Assembly: GCF_900108345.1 (NCBI RefSeq)
Contig: NZ_FNVV01000014.1
Location: 1,907,664-1,971,663 of the forward strand
Length of the DNA stretch: 64,000 nt
Source of the DNA: Bacteroides ndongoniae
Lineage (GTDB): Bacteria > Bacteroidota > Bacteroidia > Bacteroidales > Bacteroidaceae
Direction of reading: 5' to 3'
Every line of letters begins with the position of its first letter. Position 1 is the stretch's first letter. A program made the position numbers and the translations under genes. Under the pieces are notes generated by a model. That model was not told the DNA's origin. It saw only the letters and a program-made list of their open reading frames with translations, and did no database searches. This document shows, one piece after another, positions 43,777-52,804 of this stretch.

Positions 43777-45498
43777 ATGCTGGACAAAAAGCAAGCGTTC
43801 TGGTTTATCGCCCTACTGAGCATTCTGGTGATACTCCCCTTCATTGGCGAAACCATTTTCTACTCCAAAGGAGAACCGCGTGAAGCCATCGTGGCCGTTT
43901 CCATGCTCGAAAGCGGAAACTGGATACTCCCCGTGAACTATGGCACTGACATTGCCTATAAACCGCCCTTCCTGTACTGGTGCATCGCAGCCTTTTCGCT
44001 GATACCGGGCGAAGTAACCGAATTTACGTCACGCCTACCGTCTGCCTTGTCGTTTCTGGCCATGCAAATGGTCTTCTTCTGGTTCGTAGCCAAGCGGAAA
44101 GATACACGGACGGCCGTACTTACCTCATTGCTTCTACTCACTTCGTTCGAAGTTCACCGTGCGGCAGTAGCCTGCCGGATTGATATGCTTCAGGTATCAC
44201 TTATCGTTATTTCGTTGTGCCTGCTCTTCCGTTGGGATGAGAAAGGAGCAAAAGGAATACCTTGGGTGGCTGTGTTACTGATGGGCTGTGCCACTCTGAC
44301 CAAAGGGCCTATCGGCTCCATCTTTCCCTGCACTTGCATCGGTATCTTCCAATTGCTGCGCGGACGGGCATTCTTCAAAACGTTCGGTTCGCTGTTTGTC
44401 ATCGGCCTGCTGACGCTTATCCCAATGGCCATCTGGTTCTATGCCGCTTATCTGCAAGGCGGACAACCGTTCGTTGATCTGATGCTGGAAGAGAATACCG
44501 GACGATTTACCGGAACGATGTCGTACGAATCACACTATAATCCCGTGTGGTATAACTTCCTGACCATCATTTGGGGATGGATTCCCTGGACGCTGGTACT
44601 GGTTATTTCGCTCTTCGGCCTCAACTGGAAAGGCATCCGCCTGCTGCCGGCCGGTGACTCGCTGAAGCAGCGCCTTGCCAAGGCTTGGAGTGCTTTCCGT
44701 AACCAGTCGCCTCTGCAACTGTTCACATGGGTGGTGATTCTGTTCATCTTTATCTTCTACTGCATCCCCAAGAGCAAACGCAGTGTATACCTGCTGCCCA
44801 TCTATCCGTTTATGGCTCTGCTCATTGCCCAGTACCTGCTGGCGCTGACAAGCCGCTGGGCCAAGGCGTTCAAGATATCAGCCTACATCTTTGCTTCGTT
44901 GTGCTTCCTGCTGACAGTGGTCTTTGCTGCTGTCCGTCTGGGACTGATCCCCGACAGCGTGTGGGGAAGTGGCCGTCATGCAGCCGAAAACATAGGCTTC
45001 ATGCACGCACTCGAAAACGTCTCACTGCCCGTAGTGAAGTGGCTTATCGTTGCCCTGCCTGTTGTGGCCGGCATCTGCACCTTGCGTGCATTGGCAAAAA
45101 AAGCTGACGGGCGCTCGCTGCTCTACGCCACTGCAGGCTGTATGCTATGCCTGTTCGTATCGCTTGACGGTGTTTACCAACCTGTGGTGCTGGCCGAGAA
45201 GTCGGACAAGAAACTGGCCGAATGTTTCAACCAGTATGTACCCCAAGGCTACATCTACTCGTACACCGACCGCATGATACGTTTCTACGGCGCCAACTAC
45301 TACCTGAACGACCGTATGCGCAACTTCACCCTGGAAAATCCCGAAGGCGAAGGCTATGTGGCCGTGTCGGTCAAAGACCAGGAATCCTTCCTGAACTACT
45401 GCAACGGTACGTACCAGGTAGAAGAAGTATACCATACGCCCTACCGCAGTTGCGACCTTCGGGCCGAAATACTGATTTACAAGTTTTCGAAACAATAA
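43777..45498 (+). CDS. ArnT-like GT39/83 membrane glycosyltransferase
   Basis: A 573-residue transferase with about eleven membrane helices. The N-terminal periplasmic loop has GEPREAIVAVSMLESGNWILPVNYGTDIAYKPPFLYWC, the acidic residues and KPP motif of the PMT_2/ArnT family, which takes sugar from a polyprenyl donor outside the inner membrane. A soluble C-terminal domain (about 470-573) follows. In enterobacteria ArnT adds aminoarabinose to lipid A; the sugar here is unknown. Six membrane-polysaccharide genes surround it. Confidence 0.88.
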   Translation: MLDKKQAFWFIALLSILVILPFIGETIFYSKGEPREAIVAVSMLESGNWILPVNYGTDIAYKPPFLYWCIAAFSLIPGEVTEFTSRLPSALSFLAMQMVFFWFVAKRKDTRTAVLTSLLLLTSFEVHRAAVACRIDMLQVSLIVISLCLLFRWDEKGAKGIPWVAVLLMGCATLTKGPIGSIFPCTCIGIFQLLRGRAFFKTFGSLFVIGLLTLIPMAIWFYAAYLQGGQPFVDLMLEENTGRFTGTMSYESHYNPVWYNFLTIIWGWIPWTLVLVISLFGLNWKGIRLLPAGDSLKQRLAKAWSAFRNQSPLQLFTWVVILFIFIFYCIPKSKRSVYLLPIYPFMALLIAQYLLALTSRWAKAFKISAYIFASLCFLLTVVFAAVRLGLIPDSVWGSGRHAAENIGFMHALENVSLPVVKWLIVALPVVAGICTLRALAKKADGRSLLYATAGCMLCLFVSLDGVYQPVVLAEKSDKKLAECFNQYVPQGYIYSYTDRMIRFYGANYYLNDRMRNFTLENPEGEGYVAVSVKDQESFLNYCNGTYQVEEVYHTPYRSCDLRAEILIYKFSKQ

Positions 45499-45515
45499 CA
45501 TTTATACAGTGATTT

Positions 45516-46055
45516 ATGATGTCTCCCGAACTGTTGATTGACAAATATTATCCTGAACCGAACGAACTGAAACATATCTTACTGACTCACAGCCATTCGG
45601 TAGCCGACAAAGCCTTGCAAATGGCCGAGAAGCATCCGGAACTGAAGCTGGACAAAGAATTTATCTACGAAGCAGCCATGCTGCACGACATAGGCATCTT
45701 CCTGACAGACGCCGACAGCATTTACTGCTTCGGCGACAAGCCCTACATCTGCCACGGCTATCTGGGAGCCGACCTGGTACGCGCCGAAGGCTTCCCGCAG
45801 CATGCTCTGGTGTGCGAACGGCATACGGGAGCCGGCCTGTCGCTGGACAGAATCATTGCCGACAACCTGCCTGTGCCCCATCGGGAAATGGTGCCCGTCA
45901 GCCTGGAAGAACAGATTATCTGCTTTGCCGACAAATTCTATTCGAAGACGCATCTGGACAAAGAAAAGACAGTGGAAAAGGCCCGGAAGAGCCTTGAACG
46001 CTACGGCGAAGCCGGACTGCAACGCTTCGACCGCTGGTGCGAACTCTTCTTGTAG
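45516..46055 (+). CDS. HD-domain metal-dependent hydrolase
   Basis: A 179-residue cytoplasmic protein. HD residues are visible: H in LLTHSHSVADKAL, the HD pair in EAAMLHDIGIFL, and later H in CERHTGAGLSLD and D in CFADKFYSK. This fold hydrolyses phosphate esters or nucleotides; the substrate is unknown. It begins 17 bp after the ArnT-like gene and probably shares its transcript, with lptD just beyond. Confidence 0.82.
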   Translation: MMSPELLIDKYYPEPNELKHILLTHSHSVADKALQMAEKHPELKLDKEFIYEAAMLHDIGIFLTDADSIYCFGDKPYICHGYLGADLVRAEGFPQHALVCERHTGAGLSLDRIIADNLPVPHREMVPVSLEEQIICFADKFYSKTHLDKEKTVEKARKSLERYGEAGLQRFDRWCELFL

Positions 46056-46100
46056 CAATCTAAATTTCTTTAAAAAAGAGAATTATACGCATAAAATACG

Positions 46101-46108
46101 TACTTTTG
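46101..46108 (+). promoter_or_regulatory. -7 box of lptD
   Basis: TACTTTTG matches TAnnTTTG 37 bp before the TTG start of lptD. Confidence 0.6.
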
Positions 46109-46145
46109 CCCCTTCAAAGCGGAAACTAATTAGTAAATAACGTCA

Positions 46146-48956
46146 TTGAAACCAAGAATAATCATATCGTTCGTACTGCTGTTCGTCTTGCTTTTCCTCT
46201 CGGGTGAGGCCGTGTCGCAACGACGCCGGGGAAAAATGATCCCCCCCAAGAGCCAGACAACCTCTTCGCAGGCTGCAGGCGACTCGCTGACGACAGATTC
46301 TCTCAGAACAGATTCGCTGACTGCAGGCCTTTCCGGAAAAGACTCGCTGGCAGCAGACAGTGTACCCGTCGCTCCCAAGAAGGAAGGACTGGACGCGCCT
46401 GTCACCTACGAAGCTACCGACTCCATCGTATTCACCCAAAGCGGATTCGCTCATCTGTACGGCGAAGGAAAAGTGGTCTATCAGCAGCCCCGCAAACCTA
46501 TCGAACTGACTGCCGATGTCATCACCATGAACATGGACAGCAGCACGGTGTATGCCCACGGCGTGGAAGACTCGTTGGGAAACGTATCGGGTACGCCGGT
46601 CTTCAAAGACGGAGAAACGCCCTACGAGACAAACACCATACGCTACAACTTCAAGAGCAAGAAGGGACTCATCAGTAACGTGGTGAGCCAGCAGGGCGAA
46701 GGATACGTGACCGGAAACAATGCCAAGAAAGGAACCAACGACGAACTTTACATGAAGAAAGGACGCTACACGACGTGCGACAACCACGAGCATCCGCACT
46801 TCTACATGCAGATGACCTATGCCAAGGTACGACCCAAGAAGAACGTCGTAACCGGTCCTGCCTATCTGGTAGTAGAGGATGTACCCCTGCCGTTGGCCGT
46901 TCCGTTCTTCTTCTTCCCATTCTCAAGCAGTTATCAGTCGGGATTCCTGATGCCGACTTATATGGACGACTCTAACCGTGGTTTCGGTCTGACCGACGGA
47001 GGTTACTATTTTGCCATCAGCGACCAGATGGACCTGAAAGTACGGGGAGACATCTTCACCAAAGGTTCGTGGGCACTGAATGCAGAGTCCAACTACATCA
47101 AGCGATACAAATACTCCGGTCTGTTGCAGGCCAGCTATCAGGTGACCAAGACGGGCGACAAGGGACTGCCGGACTATTCGGTGGCCAAGGACTTCAAGAT
47201 TGTGTGGTCGCACCGCCAGGATGCCAAAGCCAACCCCAACCAGACATTCTCGGCCAGTGTGAACTTCGCCACCAGTAGCTACGAGCGTACCAACATCGAC
47301 AACATGTACAACTCGCAGGCCATGTCGCAGAACACCAAGACCTCCAGTATCAGCTATACACGCTACCTGTTCGACAAGAAACTGACGCTGTCGGCTACAT
47401 CGAACATTGCACAGAACATGCGCGACTCGTCGATCAACGTAACTTTGCCCGACTTGAACATTTCGCTGACCACTATCTTCCCTTTCAAAAGAAAGAAAGC
47501 TGTGGGCGAAGAGAAATGGTACGAAAAGATTTCAGTACGCTACACCGGACGATTGAAGAACAGCATACAGACCAAGGACAACCTGCTCTTCAAGTCGAAC
47601 TTGATCAGAGACTGGGAGAACGGTATGCAGCACGAAATTCCCATCAGCGCCACCTTTACCCTGTTCAAGTACTTCAACGTGACTCCCAGCGTGAACTACA
47701 CCGAACGCTGGTACACGCGTAAAGTGATGAAAGACTGGGACCCGACAGCCGGAACCAACGGCACCGGAGCAGAAGTGAGCGATACGATATATGGCTTCAA
47801 CCGCGTGTACAACTATAGCGCCAGCATGAGCGTCAACACCAAGATATACGGCATGTACAAACCGCTCATCTTCCCGAAGAAAGCCATACAGATACGTCAC
47901 GTCATCACGCCGTCCATCTCGTTCAGTGCATCGCCCGACTTCGGAGCCGAGCGTTACGGATACTGGACATCGTACATCAAGCCTAATTCGGACGGTCGTC
48001 AGGACACCGTAGTCTACTCACCCTATGCCGGACAGGCCTTCAGCCCACCTAGCCAAGGACGTTCGGGAAACATCTCCTTCAGCGTTTCGAACAACATCGA
48101 AATGAAGTTCAAGGATAAGAATGACTCCATCCGTAAGATCAGTCTGATAGACGAACTGGGTGCCAGCATCTCGTACAACACGGCTGCCAAAGTACGTCCG
48201 TGGAGTAACCTGAACCTGAACCTGCGTCTGAAACTCAGCAAGAACTATACATTCAGTATGAGCTCCACCTTCGCCACCTACGCCTATGCCTTCGACAAGA
48301 ACGGTAACGTGGTGCAGAGCGACCGTACCGAATGGTCGTACGGACGATTCGGACGATTCCAGGGATATGGTACATCGTTCAGCTACACCCTGAACAACGA
48401 CACGTGGAAGAAACTGAGAGCCCTGTTCACCGGCGAAAAAGCCGATGAAGGCGAAAACAAGAACGGCGAGGGACAAGGCGACAACACCACCGACGGAGAT
48501 GCCAGCAACGAGGCAAACACATCCAGCCGCAACGAAAAGAAGACCGAAAAGGCCGCTGCCGACAGCGACGGCTACCAGGTGTTCAAGATGCCGTGGTCCA
48601 TCAACCTCAGCACCGGTTTCAACATCAGCGAGGATACCAGCAAGCCTATCAACCGCAACACCATGCGCTACCCGTACAAGATAAGCCTGAACGCGCTGAA
48701 CATCAACGGAAACATCAAGATCTCCAATAAGTGGGCCATCAACTTCAACTCGGGTTACGACTTCGAAAGCAAAGAAATCGTACAGACGGCCTTCAACATC
48801 ACGCGCGACCTGCACTGCTTCAGCATGTCGGCCAGCCTCTCGCCCTTCGGACGCTGGAAGTACTACAACTTCACGATACGTGCCAACGCCAGCATCCTGC
48901 AAGACCTGAAGTGGGAGCAACGCAGCCAGACGCAGAGCAACATACAGTGGTATTAA
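46146..48956 (+). CDS. lptD: LPS-assembly outer-membrane protein LptD-like
   Basis: A 936-residue barrel that would place LPS in the outer leaflet. Signal-like start (KPRIIISFVLLFVLLFLSG), a low-complexity linker rich in D, S, T and repeats of (T)DSL (about 35-70), then an OstA/LptA-like beta-jellyroll (about 80-200, GEGKVVYQQPRKPIELTADVITMNM) and the barrel to the C terminus. The only in-frame start upstream of the signal is TTG 46146, since a stop lies at 46134-46136 and the next Met is after the signal. It follows sugar-transfer genes, fitting a shared LPS job. Confidence 0.85.
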   Translation: MKPRIIISFVLLFVLLFLSGEAVSQRRRGKMIPPKSQTTSSQAAGDSLTTDSLRTDSLTAGLSGKDSLAADSVPVAPKKEGLDAPVTYEATDSIVFTQSGFAHLYGEGKVVYQQPRKPIELTADVITMNMDSSTVYAHGVEDSLGNVSGTPVFKDGETPYETNTIRYNFKSKKGLISNVVSQQGEGYVTGNNAKKGTNDELYMKKGRYTTCDNHEHPHFYMQMTYAKVRPKKNVVTGPAYLVVEDVPLPLAVPFFFFPFSSSYQSGFLMPTYMDDSNRGFGLTDGGYYFAISDQMDLKVRGDIFTKGSWALNAESNYIKRYKYSGLLQASYQVTKTGDKGLPDYSVAKDFKIVWSHRQDAKANPNQTFSASVNFATSSYERTNIDNMYNSQAMSQNTKTSSISYTRYLFDKKLTLSATSNIAQNMRDSSINVTLPDLNISLTTIFPFKRKKAVGEEKWYEKISVRYTGRLKNSIQTKDNLLFKSNLIRDWENGMQHEIPISATFTLFKYFNVTPSVNYTERWYTRKVMKDWDPTAGTNGTGAEVSDTIYGFNRVYNYSASMSVNTKIYGMYKPLIFPKKAIQIRHVITPSISFSASPDFGAERYGYWTSYIKPNSDGRQDTVVYSPYAGQAFSPPSQGRSGNISFSVSNNIEMKFKDKNDSIRKISLIDELGASISYNTAAKVRPWSNLNLNLRLKLSKNYTFSMSSTFATYAYAFDKNGNVVQSDRTEWSYGRFGRFQGYGTSFSYTLNNDTWKKLRALFTGEKADEGENKNGEGQGDNTTDGDASNEANTSSRNEKKTEKAAADSDGYQVFKMPWSINLSTGFNISEDTSKPINRNTMRYPYKISLNALNINGNIKISNKWAINFNSGYDFESKEIVQTAFNITRDLHCFSMSASLSPFGRWKYYNFTIRANASILQDLKWEQRSQTQSNIQWY

Positions 48957-49042
48957 TCCCGCCAACAGGCTCCGGCGCATTCTTTCAGCCTGCCCCTCTG
49001 GCAGCACACATACGGAAGAAATCGGATACACACCTATCATAA

Positions 49043-49068
49043 AGGCCGGTAACACGGGTTACCGGCCT
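49043..49068. terminator. Hairpin after lptD
   Basis: AGGCCGGTAAC-ACGG-GTTACCGGCCT, 11-bp perfect stem, four-base loop, 87 bp after the lptD stop and before array family 4. It is a strong hairpin but lacks a T-run. Confidence 0.7.
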
Positions 49069-49080
49069 CCTGATGACTTG

Positions 49081-49260
49081 CTGCAAACTCACTGCACACA
49101 AGTTGCAGCAACGCTGCACACTGGTTGCAGAGTCACTGCAAACGGGTTGCAGTATCACTGCAAACAAGCTTGCAGTATCGCTGCAAAGCGGTGTGCAGTA
49201 ACGCTGCAAACAGGCTTGCAGTAACACTGCAACCCGCGTGCAGCAGTTCTGCAGTCAGCA
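49081..49260. repeat. 22/23-bp palindromic array, family 4 (seven units)
   Basis: Seven tandem units, starting 49092, 49114, 49136, 49158, 49181, 49204 and 49227, with partial units at both ends. Each is an imperfect palindrome CTGCAAAC-n2-GTTGCAG with five or six linking bases. Three are 23 bp and four are 22 bp. It lies between the convergent lptD and ung genes. Confidence 0.85.
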
Positions 49261-49283
49261 GTTTCCACAAAAGATACTTGATG

Positions 49284-49946
49284 TTACCACACGATTTCCG
49301 CCTCGCCATGCTCGCGCAGATAGGCATTGGCCTGACTGAAGTGGTGGTTTCCGAAAAAGCCGTGATAAGCAGAAAGGGGCGAAGGATGCGCCGAAGTAAG
49401 CACAAGATGCCTGCTACGGTCGATAAAGGCACCTTTTCGCTGCGCATAAGCTCCCCACAGGATGAACACCAGATGCTCGCGCTGCTCGGCCAGCAGGCGT
49501 ATGACAGCATCGGTAAAGGTTTCCCAACCGCGGTTCTGATGCGAACCCGCCTGATGCGCCCGCACAGTCAGCGTGGCATTGAGCAGCAGTACGCCCTGCT
49601 GAGCCCAGCGGGTCAGATTGCCCGTGGCAGGAATATCGGTTCCTATGTCATCCTTGATTTCCTTGAAGATATTCACCAACGACGGCGGAAAAGGAATACC
49701 GTCGTTCACCGAAAAGCAAAGACCATGGGCCTGTCCCGGTCCGTGATAAGGATCTTGCCCGATGATAACGACCTTCACTTTATCGAAGGGGCAAAGATTG
49801 AAAGCATTGAAAATCAGCTTTCCCGGAGGATAGACAGGCCCATGGGCATATTCCTGGCGCACGAATTCGGTCAGCGTGCGAAAGTAATCTTTTTCGAACT
49901 CAGGCTGCAAACGCGCCTTCCAGCTCTCTTCTATCTGAACATTCAT
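49284..49946 (-). CDS. ung: Uracil-DNA glycosylase
   Basis: A 220-residue DNA repair enzyme that removes uracil. The water-activating loop GQDPYHGPGQAHGLCFSV has the catalytic Asp, and the C-terminal HPSPLSAYHGFFGNHHF contains the leucine insertion loop with the conserved His. Length is normal for family 1 Ung. It stands alone between array family 4 and asnA (51-bp gap). Confidence 0.95.
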   Translation of the reverse strand: MNVQIEESWKARLQPEFEKDYFRTLTEFVRQEYAHGPVYPPGKLIFNAFNLCPFDKVKVVIIGQDPYHGPGQAHGLCFSVNDGIPFPPSLVNIFKEIKDDIGTDIPATGNLTRWAQQGVLLLNATLTVRAHQAGSHQNRGWETFTDAVIRLLAEQREHLVFILWGAYAQRKGAFIDRSRHLVLTSAHPSPLSAYHGFFGNHHFSQANAYLREHGEAEIVW

Positions 49947-49997
49947 AATATATTTGTACGATTAGCATTTCGGCAGCTAAGATACAAATATTTTTCA

Positions 49998-51035
49998 TCA
50001 AATCAGGTGTATGCCGCAAGCCTTGCACTCCTGACGCATGGATTCGGGCCAGATACTTGCCTGAATTTCGCCAATGTGCGCCTTCCGCAAGTAGAACATA
50101 CACAGACGCGACTGCCCGATACCACCACCGATAGACAGCGGCAGTGTGTCGTCCATCAGTCGTTTGTGGAAGTAAAGTTCCAGGCGTTGTTCCTGTCCCT
50201 CTTCCTTCAGCTGTTGCAGCAGTGCCTTCTTGTCCACACGGATACCCATCGATGACAGTTCGATGCTGCGTTGCAACACGTCGTCCCACAACACCAGGTC
50301 GCCGTTCAGGCCCGGCAGGTCGTTCAGGCCCGGCGTCGTATAGTCGTCGTAGTCCGGAGCACGTCCGTCGTGCTTCTTCCCGTCGCCCAGTTTGCAACCG
50401 ATACCGATGATGAACACCGCTCCGTACTTCTTCGTGATGGCATGCTCGCGACACTTGGGTTCCATGTCCGGATACAGACGGCGCAATTCCTCGGCATGTA
50501 TGAAGTGCAGCTTCTGCGGCAGGCAGGGCTTGATTTGCGGATACATCTCGTACACCATGTATTCCGTACGCACCATGGCAGCATAAATGCGGGTAACGAT
50601 TTCTTTCAAGAAATCCACGTTGCGGTCGGCCTCGGTGATGACACGTTCCCAGTCCCACTGGTCGACGTACAGCGAGTGCAGATTGCCCAGCTCTTCGTCG
50701 GCCCGAATAGCGTTCATGTCTGTGTAGATGCCATATCCCGGCTCAATGCAATATTCGGCCAGCGTCAGGCGCTTCCACTTCGCAAGCGAATGCACCACTT
50801 CGGCCTGCGCATCGCCCAAGTCTTTTATCGGGAAGGACACAGCACGCTCCACACCATTCAGGTCGTCGTTGATACCCATTCCCTTCAGTACAAACAACGG
50901 TGCCGTGACACGGCGCAAACGCAATTCAGACGAAAGGTTCATCTGAAAGAAGTCCTTAATCTGTTTAATGCCAAGCTCCGTCTGCTTCAAATCGAGCAAG
51001 GGAGTATAGCCCTCAGGTTTTATCAAGTAACTCAT
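49998..51035 (-). CDS. asnA: Aspartate--ammonia ligase
   Basis: A 345-residue ammonia-dependent asparagine synthetase of the class II tRNA-synthetase fold. Signature stretches are GINDDLNGVERAVSFPIKDL (about 54-73), LHSLYVDQWDWE (about 118-129) and the C-terminal LSIGGGIGQSRLCMFYLRKAHIGEIQASIW. It forms asparagine from aspartate, ammonia and ATP. Single gene. Confidence 0.95.
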   Translation of the reverse strand: MSYLIKPEGYTPLLDLKQTELGIKQIKDFFQMNLSSELRLRRVTAPLFVLKGMGINDDLNGVERAVSFPIKDLGDAQAEVVHSLAKWKRLTLAEYCIEPGYGIYTDMNAIRADEELGNLHSLYVDQWDWERVITEADRNVDFLKEIVTRIYAAMVRTEYMVYEMYPQIKPCLPQKLHFIHAEELRRLYPDMEPKCREHAITKKYGAVFIIGIGCKLGDGKKHDGRAPDYDDYTTPGLNDLPGLNGDLVLWDDVLQRSIELSSMGIRVDKKALLQQLKEEGQEQRLELYFHKRLMDDTLPLSIGGGIGQSRLCMFYLRKAHIGEIQASIWPESMRQECKACGIHLI

Positions 51036-51073
51036 GACTATTTATATCTTTCTTTAATTGTAAATTTGTCCGG

Positions 51074-51081
51074 CAAAGGTA
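51074..51081 (-). promoter_or_regulatory. -7 box of asnA
   Basis: CAAAGGTA reads TACCTTTG on the minus strand, 39 bp before the asnA start. Confidence 0.65.
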
Positions 51082-51288
51082 AAAATAATATTGATACATG
51101 CTACAATTTACACAAGAAAAACAGCAAAATGAAACACATTTAGCTGTATACATTCCAAAATAACAGCATAAGCAGACAAAAAGAACGACATAAAAAAAGA
51201 AAATTGTTAGGATTATGCAGAGATTTTTTATACTTTTGCCCTGCAAACGGCGCCGGTAATACCACCGTGTCTGCCGTCAAGGTATCAA

Positions 51289-51360
51289 GCACCTGTAGTT
51301 CAATGGATAGAATACTGGATTCCGGTTCCAATGATAAGGGTTCGATTCCCTTCGGGTGTA
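51289..51360 (+). tRNA. tRNA-Arg(CCG)
   Basis: A 72-nt cloverleaf. The acceptor GCACCTG pairs with CGGGTGT through two G-U pairs, discriminator A. The anticodon loop TTCCGGT gives anticodon CCG. The T arm AAGGG-TTCGATT-CCCTT is perfect. CCA is not encoded. A TA(n)2TTTTG-like box lies near 51230. The flanks carry no second tRNA. Confidence 0.9.
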
Positions 51361-51501
51361 CTACTTCCCCTCACATTTTCCCGTTACAGACTTATTGACG
51401 TGCAAGGCTTTCAAGTCCTGCTATAGTATTGTGTCCTGCCTTCAGCTACAGACCGGTACACCAACAGCCCCCACTTTACCTTACGACGAAAAGAAACAAA
51501 A

Positions 51502-51529
51502 AAAGGCACATCGTTGCCGATGCGCCTTT
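51502..51529 (-). terminator. Terminator of the rpsF-rpsR-rplI operon
   Basis: AAAGGC-A-CATCG...CGATG-C-GCCTTT stem; on the minus strand it is followed by a T7 run (plus-strand A-run before 51502). It lies 32 bp after the rplI stop. Confidence 0.85.
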
Positions 51530-51560
51530 CTTACATATGTTTCAGATAAACTTTCTGCGA

Positions 51561-52010
51561 TTAAGCCTCTTCAGCTACCACTTCGAAAGGAATTTCTACA
51601 GAAACTTCCTTGTGAAGCTTAACGATAGCCTTGTAGTTGCCAACTTCTTTCACAGCATCTTTCACAACGATAATCTTGCGGTCGATGTTGTGACCCAGCT
51701 TAGCCAGCTCGTCAGCAATCTGAATGCTGCCTACAGAACCGAAGATAGTACCAGTAGAGCTTACCTTTGTAGCAATCTTCAATGATACGCCTTCCAGCTT
51801 AGCAGCCAGTTCTTCAGCATCTTTTTTGATTTTCTCCAGTTTGTGAGCACGTTGTTTCAGCTCTTCAGCCAGCATTTTCTTGGCAGCAGGAGAAGCAATG
51901 ACAGCTTTACCTGTCGGAATGAGGTAGTTACGACCATAACCAGACTTAACAGTCACGATGTCGTTCTTATAACCCAAGTTGATAACGTCTTCTTTCAAAA
52001 TAATTTCCAT
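51561..52010 (-). CDS. rplI: 50S ribosomal protein L9
   Basis: A 149-residue ribosomal protein with the L9 N-terminal signature GYKNDIVTVKSGYGRNYLIPTGKAV (about 13-37), a long basic helix (KKMLAEELKQRAHKLEKIKKDAEELAAKL) and the C-terminal lobe with VSSTGTIFGSVGS. Last gene of the three-gene operon, 15 bp after rpsR. Confidence 0.97.
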   Translation of the reverse strand: MEIILKEDVINLGYKNDIVTVKSGYGRNYLIPTGKAVIASPAAKKMLAEELKQRAHKLEKIKKDAEELAAKLEGVSLKIATKVSSTGTIFGSVGSIQIADELAKLGHNIDRKIIVVKDAVKEVGNYKAIVKLHKEVSVEIPFEVVAEEA

Positions 52011-52025
52011 ACTGTCTCCTCCTTA

Positions 52026-52298
52026 TTATTTCATCATATCGGTTACATAAGGCAGCAATGCCAAGTGACGTGCTCTCTTAACGGCCTGAGCCACGCGACG
52101 CTGATACTTCAGTGAAGTACCTGTAATGCGACGGGGAAGGATCTTACCCTGCTCGTTCAGGAATTTCTTCAGGAACTCGGGATCTTTGTAGTCGATGTAC
52201 TTGATACCGCTCTTTTTGAAACGACAGTATTTTTTCTTCTTAACGTCTACTGAGGGCGGAGTTAAATATCTGATTTCTGATTGAACTTGTTGTGCCAT
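52026..52298 (-). CDS. rpsR: 30S ribosomal protein S18
   Basis: A 90-residue protein with the S18 core KKYCRFKKSGIKYIDYKDPEFLKKFLNEQGKILPRRITGTSLKYQRRVAQAVKRARHLALLPYV, which spans nearly its whole length. It binds S6 in the 30S platform. Two bp separate it from rpsF. Confidence 0.97.
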   Translation of the reverse strand: MAQQVQSEIRYLTPPSVDVKKKKYCRFKKSGIKYIDYKDPEFLKKFLNEQGKILPRRITGTSLKYQRRVAQAVKRARHLALLPYVTDMMK

Positions 52299-52300
52299 GA

Positions 52301-52645
52301 TTAATCCTCCTTTTTAGTTGATTTTACACTTCTTCTTTTTGCAGCGTATTCAGCAGCATACTTGTCTTGTTTGAAAGTCAAGAAGCGGATCACACGCTCG
52401 TCACGACGGAAGTTGATTTCCAGTTTCTCAATAACAGTCGGTTCTGCATTGAACTCAATCAGCTGATAGAAACCTGTAGACTTCTTCTGAATAGGATAAG
52501 CCAGCTTTTTCAGTCCCCAGTTTTCTTCATTTACAATCTCAGCACCTTCAGCAGTAAGGATGCCTTTGAATTTCTCTACCGCTTCCTTCATCTGAACATC
52601 AGACAAAACGGGAGTTAAAATGAAAACGGTTTCGTATTGATTCAT
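52301..52645 (-). CDS. rpsF: 30S ribosomal protein S6
   Basis: A 114-residue protein with the S6 fold: YETVFILTPVLSDVQMKEAVEKFKGIL at the N terminus, then GLKKLAYPIQKKSTGFYQLIEFNA. It pairs with S18. It is the first gene of the operon, and its promoter faces away from the marR-like gene. A basic tail KRRSVKSTKKED ends the protein. Confidence 0.97.
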   Translation of the reverse strand: MNQYETVFILTPVLSDVQMKEAVEKFKGILTAEGAEIVNEENWGLKKLAYPIQKKSTGFYQLIEFNAEPTVIEKLEINFRRDERVIRFLTFKQDKYAAEYAAKRRSVKSTKKED

Positions 52646-52691
52646 ACTCGTTTAATTAAATAAATAATTTATTTGTTTTAAAAATGCGGCG

Positions 52692-52780
52692 CAAAGGTAG
52701 GCATTTTATTTTGAACTACAAACATTTAATGTTTTTTTATGTGTCGATATAGGATTTATCGCCGAAGTGAAGTATCTTTG
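52692..52780. promoter_or_regulatory. Divergent promoters: rpsF operon and marR-like gene
   Basis: CAAAGGTA (52692-52699) reads TACCTTTG on the minus strand, 47 bp before rpsF. TATCTTTG (52773-52780) is the plus-strand -7 box 24 bp before the MarR ATG. Confidence 0.65.
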
Positions 52781-52804
52781 CCAAGTTGTTTAAACAATAA
52801 TTTC

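Noticed and set aside
48018..49055. Long open frame opposite lptD
   Set aside because: It lies wholly on the reverse of a better-supported gene with a signal peptide and barrel pattern; its composition is that of a shadow frame.
49081..49260. The seven-unit array as a CRISPR
   Set aside because: Units are palindromic and abut each other; there are no unique spacers of about 30 bp and no cas genes.
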